Assembly: GCA_019400425.1 (NCBI GenBank)
Contig: JAFREE010000107.1
Location: forward strand, 21,065 to 85,064
Direction: 5' to 3'
DNA from: Hymenochaete sp. R1
Taxonomy: Eukaryota; Basidiomycota; Agaricomycetes; Hymenochaetales; Hymenochaetaceae
DNA length: 64,000 nucleotides
Shown here: positions 10,918-21,388 of the stretch, in pieces
Numbering within the stretch: the first letter of the stretch is position 1
How the letters are laid out: the number at the start of each line of letters is the position of its first letter
Notes under the pieces: model-generated
Databases searched by the model: none
What the model saw: only the letters and a program-made list of their open reading frames with translations
What the model was told of the DNA's origin: nothing
Program-made: the position numbers and the translations under genes

Positions 10918-12220
10918 ATGGTCCTCAAATTCTTTTTGTCATTGGCAGCGACTGTATTCGTGTCGCTCACTGCGGCGAATTATGCCTCCTCGAGTGTGAT
11001 TACAAAACGGGCCATATCTCAATCAGTTCTGGATGATTTGGAGAGGTACATCCAGTTTGCTGCGGGTGACACCCAACTCCCCTGCGTCACACCATTCGGA
11101 AGTGCGCTCGTCCAAATGGCGAGTGTTTTGCTTTTCCCCTGTCTTCCGCCCTGAGGATACTGATCCGATATATGTCATTAGATTGACGAGAAATGGACGG
11201 ATACGCAGGCCTATATCGCGAGGGATGACGATAAGAAAGAGATAGTCGTCTCTTTCTCGGGCAGTAGCTCCCTGCAAGACTACTTAACAGGTAAGTACTG
11301 CCCCCGTCCATGACTTTTTTTATGTATACAGTGCTGACGTCTTTCAGACGCATCAATTCTCTTGATCAATTACCAGTCCCAAGGAGTGACAGCCTCTGCC
11401 GGTGTCAAAGTGCACGCTGGCTTCATCACAGCTTTCAACAGCGTAGCTTCCACTATCATTTCGACGGTGGCATCTCAAGTAGAAGCATATCCAAGCTATT
11501 CGCTCATTTCAACTGGACACTCACTTGGAGGTGCCTTGGCTTCTCTCGGTGGAGTATCGCTCGCGGCAAATTTTCCCGATGTTCCACTGCGGATGTTCAC
11601 GTACGGGCAGCCGCGAACCGGTAATGCCGCCTACGCTGCGCTCGCAGAGGACCTGGTTGGGATAGACAAGATATTCAGAGGTTCGAAATGAATAATATAT
11701 TTCAGTTCACTACAATACTAAAGCAGCAATTTAGGCACCGAAACCTACGGTAAATGGATTACTGCTTTTCTTGTGGCTTTTCACTGAATACTTGAGACTG
11801 ATGCATCATTAGATGGAGTGCCGACGATTATACCGCAAGGATTGGGCTATCGACACCAGTGCGTAATACCGCTTTCTGGTTTTGCGCCTTTCTGATATGA
11901 TTTTGATGTACAAAGCGCAACTGAGTTCTGGGCCTTTCAAGATCCGAGTGCGTCCCCAGATGTTTTTTAATTGCATCAATTCAATGAGAGATGAGACTCA
12001 GGCTGACATGCGTTGCAGACACCGATCCCAATAACATTGTCAAGTGTAATGGAGGTGAAGACCCAACTTGCAGCGACTCCATTCCATCTACGGGGATCAA
12101 CGACGCACATTTGAGATATTTTGGACAAGGTGGGTCAACGAATCGTATAACAGATACTTCGTCGTTGACAGTGAGTCACCAGTCATCGGATCCAACAACT
12201 CGACTTGCGATTCGGACTAG
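10918..12220 (+). CDS. secreted class-3 lipase, copy 1
   Basis: Triacylglycerol lipase or feruloyl-esterase-like enzyme of the Rhizomucor miehei lipase fold (Lipase_3), acting outside the cell. The ATG at 10918 opens a signal peptide (MVLKFFLSLAATVFVSLTAA) followed by a KR pro-site. The oxyanion strand is EIVVSFSGSSS, the nucleophile elbow STGHSLGGALASLGG, the acid lies in TYDGVPTI and the His in YRHHATEFW; all three catalytic residues are present. Two CNGGEDPTC-type Cys near the C-terminus probably form a disulfide. The end is RYFGQVIGSNNSTCDSD with TAG at 12218-12220. The first intron (11119-11181) begins with GC instead of GT; comparison with copy 2 shows the boundary is real. The Arg of the usual FRGS motif is Ser here. 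It lies 0.8 kb before copy 2 and shares its intron positions. Confidence 0.92.
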
Positions 12221-13050
12221 GCCAAGCCCTTGAAGGCACGGCATCCGCATCGAGTTCTGTCTTTCGAAGCATAACATGGCATCTCCATATCACCTAGTCC
12301 TGATCATGCTGCTTCACATCAGTATACTAGATTATACCAATGAATCCCATGCTCCTTTCCTTTGTGGAATGGACGATCGAAGTGCAATATCCAATCCAGC
12401 TAACGCTTCCCACGATTTAAGTTTATCTAACATTGCTGCGCTTCGTTCCTAAAAATTCCTTTTCCCATCGAGCTCGCAGCACTTGCCAATACCTTTCCAG
12501 AGACAAATACTTTAGGCACTGCAGTGAGGCGGGATAGGGACATTGCGCAGTACTGAAAGTAGCGTATTTTTTTCAACACTGACGGCTTTTAAATCCTGGC
12601 CCCGTTCAATCCGATCAATCGTTTTGATCGTGGTGGTGTATCCCGATGGGAAGGGTTCAAGGTATGTTCCTCGACTTATTTGTTCTGAATCACATGGAGG
12701 ATCTGTTTGGTGATTGGTTCCATGTTGCAAAGAGTAATATGTCCGGTCGCGGCGTCGATTGGAAGCTCCGCACCTTCTACAGTGGGTGCTGTATGATCTG
12801 CTGACTTCACGTCCTCGGAGGCTGTCTTAAAACTCAATACCGGCTTTAACATTTGACCTCGCTAACCGACACACCACAAATGATTTCTCTCTCCTTCGCA
12901 ACCGAAAAGAGCTTTGTATCGACGAGACGCTCAGGCCAGGTAATTTCACGTTCATCGTGCACGTTCTGACATATAAGGAGTCCGGTGGGGAGGATTCCTG
13001 CCTTCCGATCTTCGAGAGCCTTCAAGAGACTACCGTAACGGTCTCCGAAA
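12221..13050. other. spacer between the two lipases
   Basis: 830 bases without a recognisable gene. It contains the promoter of lipase copy 2 near its 3' end. No lipase remnant was noticed in it. Confidence 0.5.
12972..12978 (+). promoter_or_regulatory. TATA box of lipase copy 2
   Basis: TATAAGG in GACATATAAGGAG, about 75-80 bases before the ATG at 13051, matching the placement in copy 1. Confidence 0.5.
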
Positions 13051-14336
13051 ATGGCTCTTAAAGCCTTCTTGAAGCTCGTATGGGTTGCGGCCTTGCTAGT
13101 ATCACTTGTTTTGGTGGACTCTGCCTCTGCTGGTATACTCATGAAGCGGGCTATCTCTCAAACTGTTCTAGATGACCTTGAGCGTTACATTCAGTTCGCC
13201 TCGGGGGCCGACCAGATATACTGCGCGGCGCCCGCGGGAAGCACGCTTGTGAAAATGGTAAGTCCGTCGATTTTTTTCCTTTGTTAATGCTAATCTTATG
13301 TGTCTGTAGTTCAATGAAGTGTCGACAGACACCCAAGGCTTCGTCGCCCGAGACGATAACAAGAAGGAAATTGTTGTCTCTTTTCGAGGCAGCACTGATC
13401 TGCAAGATTTTGTGACAGGTCAGCCAACTTAAAACTTGTTCAAGTCGTCCATTTCATGCAATGTATTGACAATCTCTTCGACAACAGACTTGATATTCGC
13501 GCTAATCGACTATTCGTCTCCTGGGGTGTCGGCGCCTTCAGGTGTCCAAGTGCACGCAGGCTTCATCACAGCCTACAATAGTGTCTTCTCAGTTGTCAAT
13601 TCGACGGTCGCCTCTCAACTGGCATCATACCCAGATTATTCGCTCATTTCGACAGGACACTCCCTTGGAGGAGCCTTGGCGTCCTTAGGTGGGGTCTCCC
13701 TTGCAGCAAACTTCCCAAATGTGCCTTTGCGCATGTTCACTTTTGGTCAACCCCGCACCGGTAACCCCGCTTATGCCACGTTTGCGGAGGATCTACTTGG
13801 AGTGGACAAGATCTTCAGAGGTGCGTGATACCTTCATCGAAGAAATAAATTCTTATATCGCTATCGCCAGGTACGGAGACGTATGGTGAGTAGTGACTTA
13901 TAATCTTTTGTGACGCCGGAAGGGGAGCATTTTCTATTTTGTTAGATGGTGTCCCGACAATTCCGCCAATGGAGTGGGGCTATCGACACCAGTGAGTTTT
14001 CATGTATTGCCGGCTCTTTGGTTTTTCGCTGACATCTTTACTAAAGCGCAACGGAGTACTGGGTATCTAAAGACCCAAGTGTGTTTCGAAGGCGTTTTCA
14101 TAAGAATGCACTCCTGAAACTGAAGCGCTTCTTTCAGATACCGACCCCAACAATATTATAAAATGCGACGGTGGGGAGGACCCAAGTTGTAGTGACTCGA
14201 TCCCGTCTACTGGGATCAACGACGCTCATCTGAGATACTTCGGACAAAGTAAGCTCGTTGCTTTCGTTCTATTATTTTTGCAGGTGTTGATAAGTTTGCA
14301 GTCATCGCACTTAACGTCTCCGTGTGCGTCTCTTGA
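13051..14336 (+). CDS. secreted class-3 lipase, copy 2
   Basis: Paralogue of the preceding lipase with the same exon layout; the first intron here has a normal GTAAGT donor. The ATG at 13051 starts a signal peptide (MALKAFLKLVWVAALLVSLV) and a KR processing site follows. Family marks in order: EIVVSFRGSTDLQDF (oxyanion strand), STGHSLGGALASLGG (nucleophile Ser), LRMFTFGQPRTGN, TYDGVPTIPP (acid), GYRHHATEYW (His), and the CDGGEDPSC Cys pair. It ends HLRYFGQIIALNVSVCVS if the last intron is 14250-14301, with TGA at 14334-14336; the C-terminal tail differs from copy 1. All catalytic residues are present, so both copies should be active. Likely role: extracellular lipid or cutin-type ester breakdown. 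Confidence 0.92.
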
Positions 14337-14590
14337 GTAGCCCGGCGTCAAAACTGCTATGAAGTCACCTCAATACTTACTTCGAGCTGCTGTACTATAT
14401 ACCATTTACGACGCGGCTATACAAGCAGCCATCTAACGATTACAGTAGCCGGAATGAACTCAGTAGGACTTGTACGTTTTATGAGTAGTGTTGTCCCAAA
14501 ATCATTTATCCCGGACAACTACTTCATTATATTTTTTTTCACACGAAAGTATGCATCGATTTATGAATCGACAACGAGACCAATGGAATC

Positions 14591-14605
14591 AAAAAAGGGA
14601 GAAAA
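14591..14605 (-). terminator. RNA polymerase III terminator of tRNA-Met
   Basis: Read on the minus strand, T4 (14602-14605) and T6 (14591-14596) follow the tRNA 3' end by about 20-30 bases, as expected for Pol III termination. Confidence 0.5.
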
Positions 14606-14623
14606 CAGGTTATGAGCCTTGAA

Positions 14624-14726
14624 TGCACCAAGCAAGACTCGAACTTGCGACTTCGAGATTACACTTCCTTTCAGAAGCTCATGTAAACTATGAGACTCGC
14701 ACTCTAACCAACTGAGTTATTGGTGC
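14624..14726 (-). tRNA. tRNA-Met(CAU), elongator type, with intron
   Basis: On the minus strand: acceptor stem GCACCAA paired with TTGGTGC (14720-14726 and 14625-14631), discriminator A at 14624, TA at positions 8-9, D stem ACTC/GAGT around AGTTGGTTA, anticodon loop CTCATAG with anticodon CAT, T stem GCAAG/CTTGC around TTCGAGT. An intron of about 29 bases sits one base 3' of the anticodon, where eukaryotic tRNA introns lie. The anticodon stem keeps four pairs (CGAG/CTCG) and one T-T mismatch next to the loop. The D loop GGTTA is that of an elongator, not of the initiator tRNA. Total length is 103 bases including the intron; 3' CCA is not encoded, as expected. Confidence 0.92.
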
Positions 14727-14796
14727 ATATTGAACCATGTGCTTAGCCATGCTATAGCAGCTTGTCGGTAGTCCGTCCACCTTTGTACCCATTCAT

Positions 14797-14811
14797 CCCC
14801 CCCCCCCCCCC
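14797..14811 (+). repeat. homopolymer run of 15 C
   Basis: An uninterrupted run of 15 C, the inverted counterpart of the G run at 10750-10764. No further flanking similarity between the two was seen. Confidence 0.95.
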
Positions 14812-15567
14812 AAACATGAACATCAGAAGCAGAACGAGTCGCTTCTGCTCATTTCCCTAAACAGTTTCTCTACTACGGCGCAAACTGCTCAAGGTGATCC
14901 ATCAGCTTTCTGTCCGATCAAAATCTCTCGATAGAAGTGCTTCTGCGAGTGTACTTCTGCGCATCTTTAATACTAATATTAATAAGATGTACGTGTGAGG
15001 TATCGATGATAGGCGCCCTTCGTATTGAGGGGATTTGATTATCTGTCTCCGAGATAACCTAGGAGTCGAGAGCAAGAGCGGGCCGCCGGAGGACTATCTT
15101 TAGCGTTTGTTTTCGTCGGCGTGGCTTACAGTAGGAAGCTTGAGAAATGAATTGTAGGGATGCAGTTGTACTGCAAGAATTGGCTTTTGCACTCCGGATT
15201 CTTTTCCGATAGTTTTCTGTAAATGTTTCCAAGAACAAACAATCGTGCGCCTGGGGAAGAAGCGAACGATATAGTACACGAGCGCGGTCGTGATGGGCAG
15301 CTTGAGAGTGGTTTCACTTCTAAGAAAGGCAGGAACAAATATTAATTAAAATAAAATGAGCGTACAGTACATGCTTGTGATATGAATGTCCTCCTTGTAA
15401 TTCCGATGCTTGTGTTAACGAAGTACAGAAAAATGGAAATGGCAAAGCGATGAGAGTGTTTGAGGAAGGTTCAAGAGATTAAAGCTCACAACATATTGGA
15501 TGGAAATTACAGCAGAAGGTTCCCAGAAAGCACAGTGAAAAAAAGGGTATTCGTATCGTTCAAATCG

Positions 15568-16706
15568 TTATTCGGATGCCGAGGGGCTAATGAAGATAAT
15601 TGTCAGATGCTGAGACAGAGTTTGAAGCAGGTTGTACATACCTCGTCTGCTTTTCCTCGTCCCGACCTGCCCTCGTATGAGCCCCCAAATCTTCAATTGG
15701 CATTCCTTCGCGGTCCAGGCTTACAACACCGCCATTTCCTGTCCTAGACGGGAAGAATCGCATCCGCAACAACCTCACGAACGTAAATAGCGGGCCAACC
15801 AGCAAGATTGTAGCAGAAATTTGACCAAAGGTCCATAAACTCTCCGATTGACGGACCGTGCTGTCGGTGTTTGTCAAGAGGAGTGATTCGATGGACCAGA
15901 TGGAAAGAGCAAGGGCTCCAAGGTTGAAGATAGTCACGAAAATGAGGGTTCGAAGAGTGGAAGGAAGATGCTTGTTTATTCGATAACGTAGCTTATTGGG
16001 TATTCCGTGACGGTTAAAGAAGGTCGTGATGGCATAAAAAAGGGAGGTGAGGGCGGCGAGCAAAAACAAGACACCCCACACAGAGTCTAACATGAAATAC
16101 GTGAGCATGAAGCACGCAACGATACAACGTTCTGGGCGCTCACATAGCACAATAATAAATATTCTTAACCATCCTAAAGGATTGACCGACTTTCCGAGAA
16201 CAACAATCTTCATAGACCCGTTCAATGAATGACAATCACTCGGCCCGAACGTCGGCGCTGTCGACCATATCCACAGCCCAAAGCTTAAAGAGTAAACCGC
16301 TGTTAGTGCTGAACCAAAGATACACGAAATAGGCGTCGTACCCGACAAACAGAAACCCATGAAAATGTGTAGCCAGCAGAATTTCGGGTGGCATCGCATC
16401 ACCCCTCCAATGGAGGAATATATACGGCCAGCTCATCGCAAACACAGGGAATGCCAACCACGTAACGATGAACGCATGGAACAGCGTCAACCCCGACCGT
16501 TGAGCTATAGCAGCAAACTGGAGACCGAGCGAAGTGACAAGGACGGCCCACCATGCGTCAAAGGAGCGCACGGCTGGGGTGAATGCAATGGTGAATATGG
16601 CAAGAAAGAGCTGGGAGTAGGTCGCGATGCGGGTGCCGATGCCTTCGATGTCGGGACGCGCTGGCAGAGTGCCGTTCACGCATTGCGTCGGGGCGATGGT
16701 GGTCAT
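15568..16706 (-). CDS. polytopic membrane protein, fungal family of unknown function
   Basis: The ATG at 16704-16706 opens MTTIAPTQCVNGTLPARPDI, followed by about seven to eight hydrophobic spans: SQLFLAIFTIAFTP, AVLVTSLGLQFAAIA, LFHAFIVTWLAFPVFAM, ALTAVYSLSFGLWIW, WLRIFIIVLC, MLDSVWGVLFLLAALTS, TLIFVTIFNLGALALSIW and ISATILLVGPLFTFVRLL. A first intron (16309-16402) joins HWR to ALTAVY; without it the frame would shift. The last intron (15587-15650) leads to TSPSASE and TAA at 15568-15570. The short C-terminal tail is charged and probably cytosolic. The pattern matches unnamed integral membrane proteins common in Agaricomycetes, with a conserved FGPxxCH element before the fourth span. No enzyme or transporter motif is seen; a receptor-like role is only a guess. 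Confidence 0.8.
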
Positions 16707-17088
16707 GTTGGTCGTTGGTTGAGGAGCAGACGGGCGTGGGGGTCAGCATGAGCGCCCAGCGCCGGTGTCGCTGTCAGAGTCCGGACCAGTTGACGGTGGA
16801 GGTCCAGGAGATGGTGGTGATCATTTTGGAGCGCCCAAAGTGGATTCCTTCGCCTTCGGAGGCTTTTTCTCCATTCCACTCTCTCTCCTGTTTTGGGTCA
16901 TCACGAGATCTCTCATATATTCTCAGATACAACTACAGTACATTCAAATTCCCAAGAAATATGACTAGCTTAAAGTAAACGAAAATGAACAGTACGTATA
17001 ATACTTAAACTTCACAGGCGAGCGTTGTAGCGTTAGATCAGACACAACATGACGAATGCAGGAACAAAGGGAGATGATATACACATTG
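16707..17088. other. intergenic, promoter of the membrane protein
   Basis: 382 bases between the ATG of the membrane protein and the stop of the upstream minus-strand gene. It is CT-rich with an AT-rich patch near 16920-16990. No gene was recognised. Confidence 0.5.
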
Positions 17089-18449
17089 CTAGGTCTTCAC
17101 GATGAAGAACCGGGAACAGAATAACATAAGCGGATCCATGTTTGAAAGCTCCTGCCATGGCCTCCAAATCAAGACTTCAGCACCCTCCATAAGACATTCG
17201 CCATTACTAAAGGTCGTGCTGATATGTCCCTTGCCATCGTCGCACGAGAACAATATCTGTTTCTCACTCCCAGCTTCTCCCTCTCCCACCCTACATACAC
17301 ATAAAACCGACTTTATCGCTCCTAGGAACCTTGAATGGATCTTCGCTATGCGTGTGACGTGGATGACACGAACAACTCGGACATGCAAATCAGCATGCAA
17401 TCGGAATCGTGATGATGCTCGAGGTTCCATTTCCTTCTGCCAAAGTGTCAAAGCCGTAGAGGATCGTCGAAAAAGTTGCTGAGCTCGTTCAGCGAGGCCA
17501 CCTCTAGCAATTCACACATAAGTATTTGTCGAAAGTGCGGAACCGAGGGTAGAACGAATACGTACCTTACGAAACGCCCTCGCCGACGGTCTCCTTTCTC
17601 TGGACTCACAAGTAAACCCCTCTGGAGCTCTAGTACCTCACCGACTGGTTCCACTTCTGCCACCATTTCTACCACCGGCATGTCCAGCTCCGACACTTTT
17701 CCCATCTTGCCCCTATCTTTCGCACTAAGATCGAATTTCGGCGCCGGCAGTCTTTTGAAATTTGGGCTATCTGCGGCCGCGGCGGAGGGACCTCCAACGA
17801 CAGGTGATATGGCGTGTGGGATAATGTATGCGTTGAAAGGCAATACTTTACGCGCTGGGGTTGTAAGTTCTGTCTCGGAGGTGCGAAAATCTGGCGGACG
17901 GAGACGTGACTTCAAGGGTGTTGTCATCGTCTCATCGCTGACGTTCCTCTCCTCTTGCATTTCTGATCGCAACATTTCTTTTCCGGGACTGATATTCACA
18001 AGATCGGAAACGAGAAACTTGAGGCCAGGTGGCTTGAGGGCACGATATGATTTCGGGCGAGATAGGGCGGGCCTCGGTTCGGTTAACATCTCTGAGTTCC
18101 GTGCCCGCAGTTGCTTCGGAGCGTCGACGACATCTTGAAAGACAGAAAGGTCTTTTTGGATATCGAAGACGCGTGCAGATGCTGAAGTGGGCTTTGTTTT
18201 GCCCGCTTTCGGTGTCCCGTTCGCAGTAGAAAGAAAGTCACTGTCGAAGAATGGGTTGGCTGGAGGGCGAACTCTTGGAATGGATCGACTATCAGCGCTT
18301 TTAGGTTTCAGGTGCTCGTTGACTCTGGGTCTTTTCTGTAGTTGTTAACGAGTAAGAATCAGTCATTCTTGGGATATATTGCCGCTCTAACTTACGAACA
18401 CCGTCCCTTCACCAAACTCAGGCGGTCGTTTGATGGATGAGTCAGGCAT
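17089..18449 (-). CDS. disordered protein with conserved-looking C-terminal domain, unknown function
   Basis: The start is the ATG at 18447-18449 (MPDSSIKRPPEFGEGTVF); an intron with GTAAGT donor leads to KRPRVNEHLKPKSADSRSIP, a basic, nuclear-signal-like stretch. The N-terminal two thirds are rich in Pro, Ser and charged residues and look disordered. An intron near 17508-17563 joins RFVR to GGLAERAQQLFRRSS. The final 120 residues look folded: alternating hydrophobic strands (VRVVRVIHVTRI, AIKSVLCVCRV, QILFSCDD) and a Trp motif VLIWRPWQEL near the end, before FCSRFFIVKT and TAG at 17089-17091. That strand pattern resembles a small beta-barrel domain such as an OB fold, which with the basic N-terminus suggests a nuclear protein. 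I do not recognise the family. Confidence 0.78.
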
Positions 18450-19955
18450 GGTAAGATATCTCGTTTACTATCACGAGCATATCTGTCGTTCTGATCGCAA
18501 ATTTGTCGGTAGCCAGATGCAAATGTAGCACCGAAATCAATGATAGTTCATGGTGGTGGTTGGTGAGTGGATTTTACGCGAGGCCGTAAGCTTGAGGAAG
18601 TCACGTAATTTGACATGGTGTGGCACGTGTCCTATTCTCACGAATATCGACAGACTGACACGGCGGTTCGACAGTTTTGCGTTGTTACTTCGACTTTGCC
18701 GGTGCCTTCCGTGTCGAATCCCACTCACATTTCGACCGTGCATCGACATTTCAGAGACACCCTCTCATGCAAACTGAATACTTATATGATACCTCAGTTA
18801 CTACCAGCAGGTGCAGCCTTACCGAATGCTATGGTTGCCAGGTACGTTAGCAACTCCAAGTAAGTTTTGCTAAGCATGCTTTCGACTCAACGCGGAGAAA
18901 ACCTGAGGGCGATAGGTCCTGGGACTCTCGGCATCAACCATATTACGGACCAGCTTCATTTCTTGAGAGCTTTTGCGGCATCCTTGTGCGTGGTCGATGT
19001 CCATGACTTAGTAAAGATAGGGCGTGTTGATTGCTTGCAAGTATTGCCAGTGACGTCACTTTCCGTCGTAGGAATGCGGATGAAGGCGATATGGTATGAT
19101 GCACAGGATCTATGATGTCTGTGGCGGCTCGGGGTGGGGGCCCGCACCAGTGCGGGTGGTTTACTGATAAGTGGCTGGTGTGAAAGTTTTTATCCTCGAA
19201 AGCTTCGATCGGTTTTGGGGGACACCGCGTCCTAGAGGGTTGCGGTCATTTTCTGTTAATAGGATCAGTGCCATCTATCGCGGTCTTGCAAAGTTGATCT
19301 ACAGCGTGATGCATGAAGGTGACAAAGCATTCTATCCAGCCATTTTCTTCTACGTCCTCGGGGGAGCAGAGCTCCTAGTGATCCCTGGTACTTGGATGAT
19401 TTTCCGCTTGAAGGAGTTACAGGATCGATCTGGCGAAAGCAAACCCAGCTTACCTTCGAGAAACTCTAACATTGCATTTGAGTCCTTTGCCACGATACTA
19501 TCAACGACAAACTTTGGATCTGGCTGCAGCTGACGGCGTGTGGGCATTAAATCATACGCTTATGCATTATTGACGTGGATGAAGCCACTGTTTAGAGCTT
19601 TAAACCTGTTCACATGTTTCGCAAATGCAGTGGACGAAGTGAAACGTTTCATTTGTTGGCGCTAGGTCGGTGAGGGAAAATGATTGTTGATGGATGAGAA
19701 TTGATTTCGTTGTGCTATTTTTTTCGGAGCAAGTCGAAATCCAGCTCTTTCAAGTTCTTATTAAAGTTCACTTTTTTATGTTCTTAAACACAACTAGACC
19801 CATGTACAAATGACAACTCCCTCAACGCGATAGTCTATGCATCAAATTTATTTTTTTCCGTCGTTATCATGAAACGCTCAGAATCGACTTTACATAAAAA
19901 AGCAGTTTATATATTACAGCCAAAAGAAGACTGTGAGTGTTCGGTTGGACTGTAT
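18450..19955. other. intergenic with one unsupported open frame
   Basis: 1.5 kb. The longest open frame, 19171-19533 on plus (120 codons), contains a hydrophobic segment AIFFYVLGGAELLVIPGTW preceded by YSVMHEGDKAFY. This faintly recalls the last membrane span of fungal DUF6533 proteins, but no upstream exons of that family were found, so at most it is a decayed fragment. Nothing else was recognised. Confidence 0.4.
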
Positions 19956-21224
19956 TTACTCTGCCTTGTCCTTCTTAGCCATAATTTCCGTCCAAAAGTC
20001 CCGCATTTCCTTTATCTTGGAAATACGATCACACACTTCTTGTCGTTTCGCTGAAACAGAAAAGTCGGCGTCGGCACTCCTAAGTTGACGAGCAACTTTC
20101 CTCCTGTAGTATTCCTTCATTGTCTGACTCTCTACATCTCCTTCATTCAGGGCTGCTATGGCATCATCGAGGATTTGCATCTGCCGGTCAAGTTTACTGC
20201 GATGCTCGTCGAAGAGATCAAAGACGTCGACTTCGAAATCGTTACGTTTAAGGTAACGACTCATCAATCCGCTACGACGACCCCTCACATCATCTCTGAA
20301 ATTCTTTACGTGCTCACTACTGCCTTCGTCTTTCCGATTTTTCAGAATGCCCTTTACGTCTTTGAGAGCTTGGCCTGTGGCGACATAACGATCATATGAA
20401 TCTTCAAGGTACACCATGAGATCTCTATACTCTGGAATCCTCGGGTTGAAGCAAGGCCGACTAATAATTTCGAGGAGAAAGTGATCCGAAGGGAGGTTAG
20501 CAGCGATTCCCTCGAGTTTATTGACAGCTTTTGGCGTATTTCTGGTGAAGCCTTTGCTGGGAGTGAAGAAGAGAAACATCTCGTTCCATTTGGCGTGAGT
20601 CCGGACAGCTTCGCGGAATTCTTCGTCTAGAGGTTGTAGACGGGAGAGAATATTCCTTTGCTGTATCTCTGTTGCAGCCAAAGATGGGGCCGCAGACGTC
20701 AACGATTCGAAGTCATCCTCAAGAGGCATGATCTTGCTCTCTACGGTATCTATAATAGACTCCAAATCCGTAAGATGCTTGGATTCCCAGTCGTTATCCA
20801 ACCGTTTCCGAACTTGGACTTTCCTGTTCTTAAGTATATCCTGAAGTTTCTCCTTCATATTGTCACAGACGGTCTGACGCGAAGCTGAAAGAAATCGCGT
20901 TGAGACCAGTCCACCAATAAGGTCTGCTATACCCTTCAACTGAAGGTAGTGTCCCTCGACCAACGATGCCGGGTCTAGATCATGGGCGGTCGACGCGGCC
21001 TTGAATTCAAAGTCCTGGATCAAGGTAAGAAAGGCATTGTCTCCAGTACCCTCCGTTTCTCCTTCCGGCAGCTGTTTCGCTTGCTCAATGTACTCCCGTA
21101 TATACACTTCGATTTCTTTCCGCTCTTTGCGTTTCTTCTGAGCGCTTCCGCTGCCCTCGCGCTGCCCAGTCGGGTCAATAGGAGGACTATCGATAGGGCG
21201 TTTGGAGCGACCTGAGTTAGACAT
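19956..21224 (-). CDS. intronless coiled-coil protein, function unknown
   Basis: A single uninterrupted exon of 422 residues from the ATG at 21222-21224 (MSNSGRSKRPIDSPPIDPTG); codons upstream of it in frame have no ATG. The N-terminus is short and disordered with a KKRKERKE basic cluster. The rest is strongly helical and charged: IEVYIREYIEQAKQL, QTVCDNMKEKLQDILKNRK, LDRQMQILDDAIAAL, ISKIKEMRDFWTEIMAKK. No signal peptide, membrane span, Cys motif or enzyme motif is seen. Most neighbours have many introns, so an intronless gene of this size stands out; it may be young or retrocopied, but I see no poly-A tail or parent gene here. The upstream region holds a cluster of palindromes. Confidence 0.78.
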   Translation of the reverse strand: MSNSGRSKRPIDSPPIDPTGQREGSGSAQKKRKERKEIEVYIREYIEQAKQLPEGETEGTGDNAFLTLIQDFEFKAASTAHDLDPASLVEGHYLQLKGIADLIGGLVSTRFLSASRQTVCDNMKEKLQDILKNRKVQVRKRLDNDWESKHLTDLESIIDTVESKIMPLEDDFESLTSAAPSLAATEIQQRNILSRLQPLDEEFREAVRTHAKWNEMFLFFTPSKGFTRNTPKAVNKLEGIAANLPSDHFLLEIISRPCFNPRIPEYRDLMVYLEDSYDRYVATGQALKDVKGILKNRKDEGSSEHVKNFRDDVRGRRSGLMSRYLKRNDFEVDVFDLFDEHRSKLDRQMQILDDAIAALNEGDVESQTMKEYYRRKVARQLRSADADFSVSAKRQEVCDRISKIKEMRDFWTEIMAKKDKAE

Positions 21225-21388
21225 GGCTAGGAAAGGAATGACAAAGACCAAGAGTCACCCGGCTGCTGAGACGCTTGATGGAAGAGGTTTGGAGGTCGTG
21301 AATTGAAGAAGAGAAGAAAGAGAGAAATGGGGGGTACGACAGTTATAAAGGGCTCTTTGCGCTGTCGATACGCCAAGTAGTGATGTTT

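Larger units (their letters stand above)
14337..15567. other. spacer with tRNA and poly-C tract
   Basis: The only features recognised here are the tRNA-Met, its T-run terminator and a run of 15 C. The part from 14820 to 15567 has no recognisable gene; a 70-codon minus-strand frame at 15126-15338 has no motif. Confidence 0.5.

Noticed and set aside
19171..19533. Possible DUF6533 membrane protein
   Set aside because: Only one hydrophobic segment with faint similarity; the other six spans and their exons were not found upstream.
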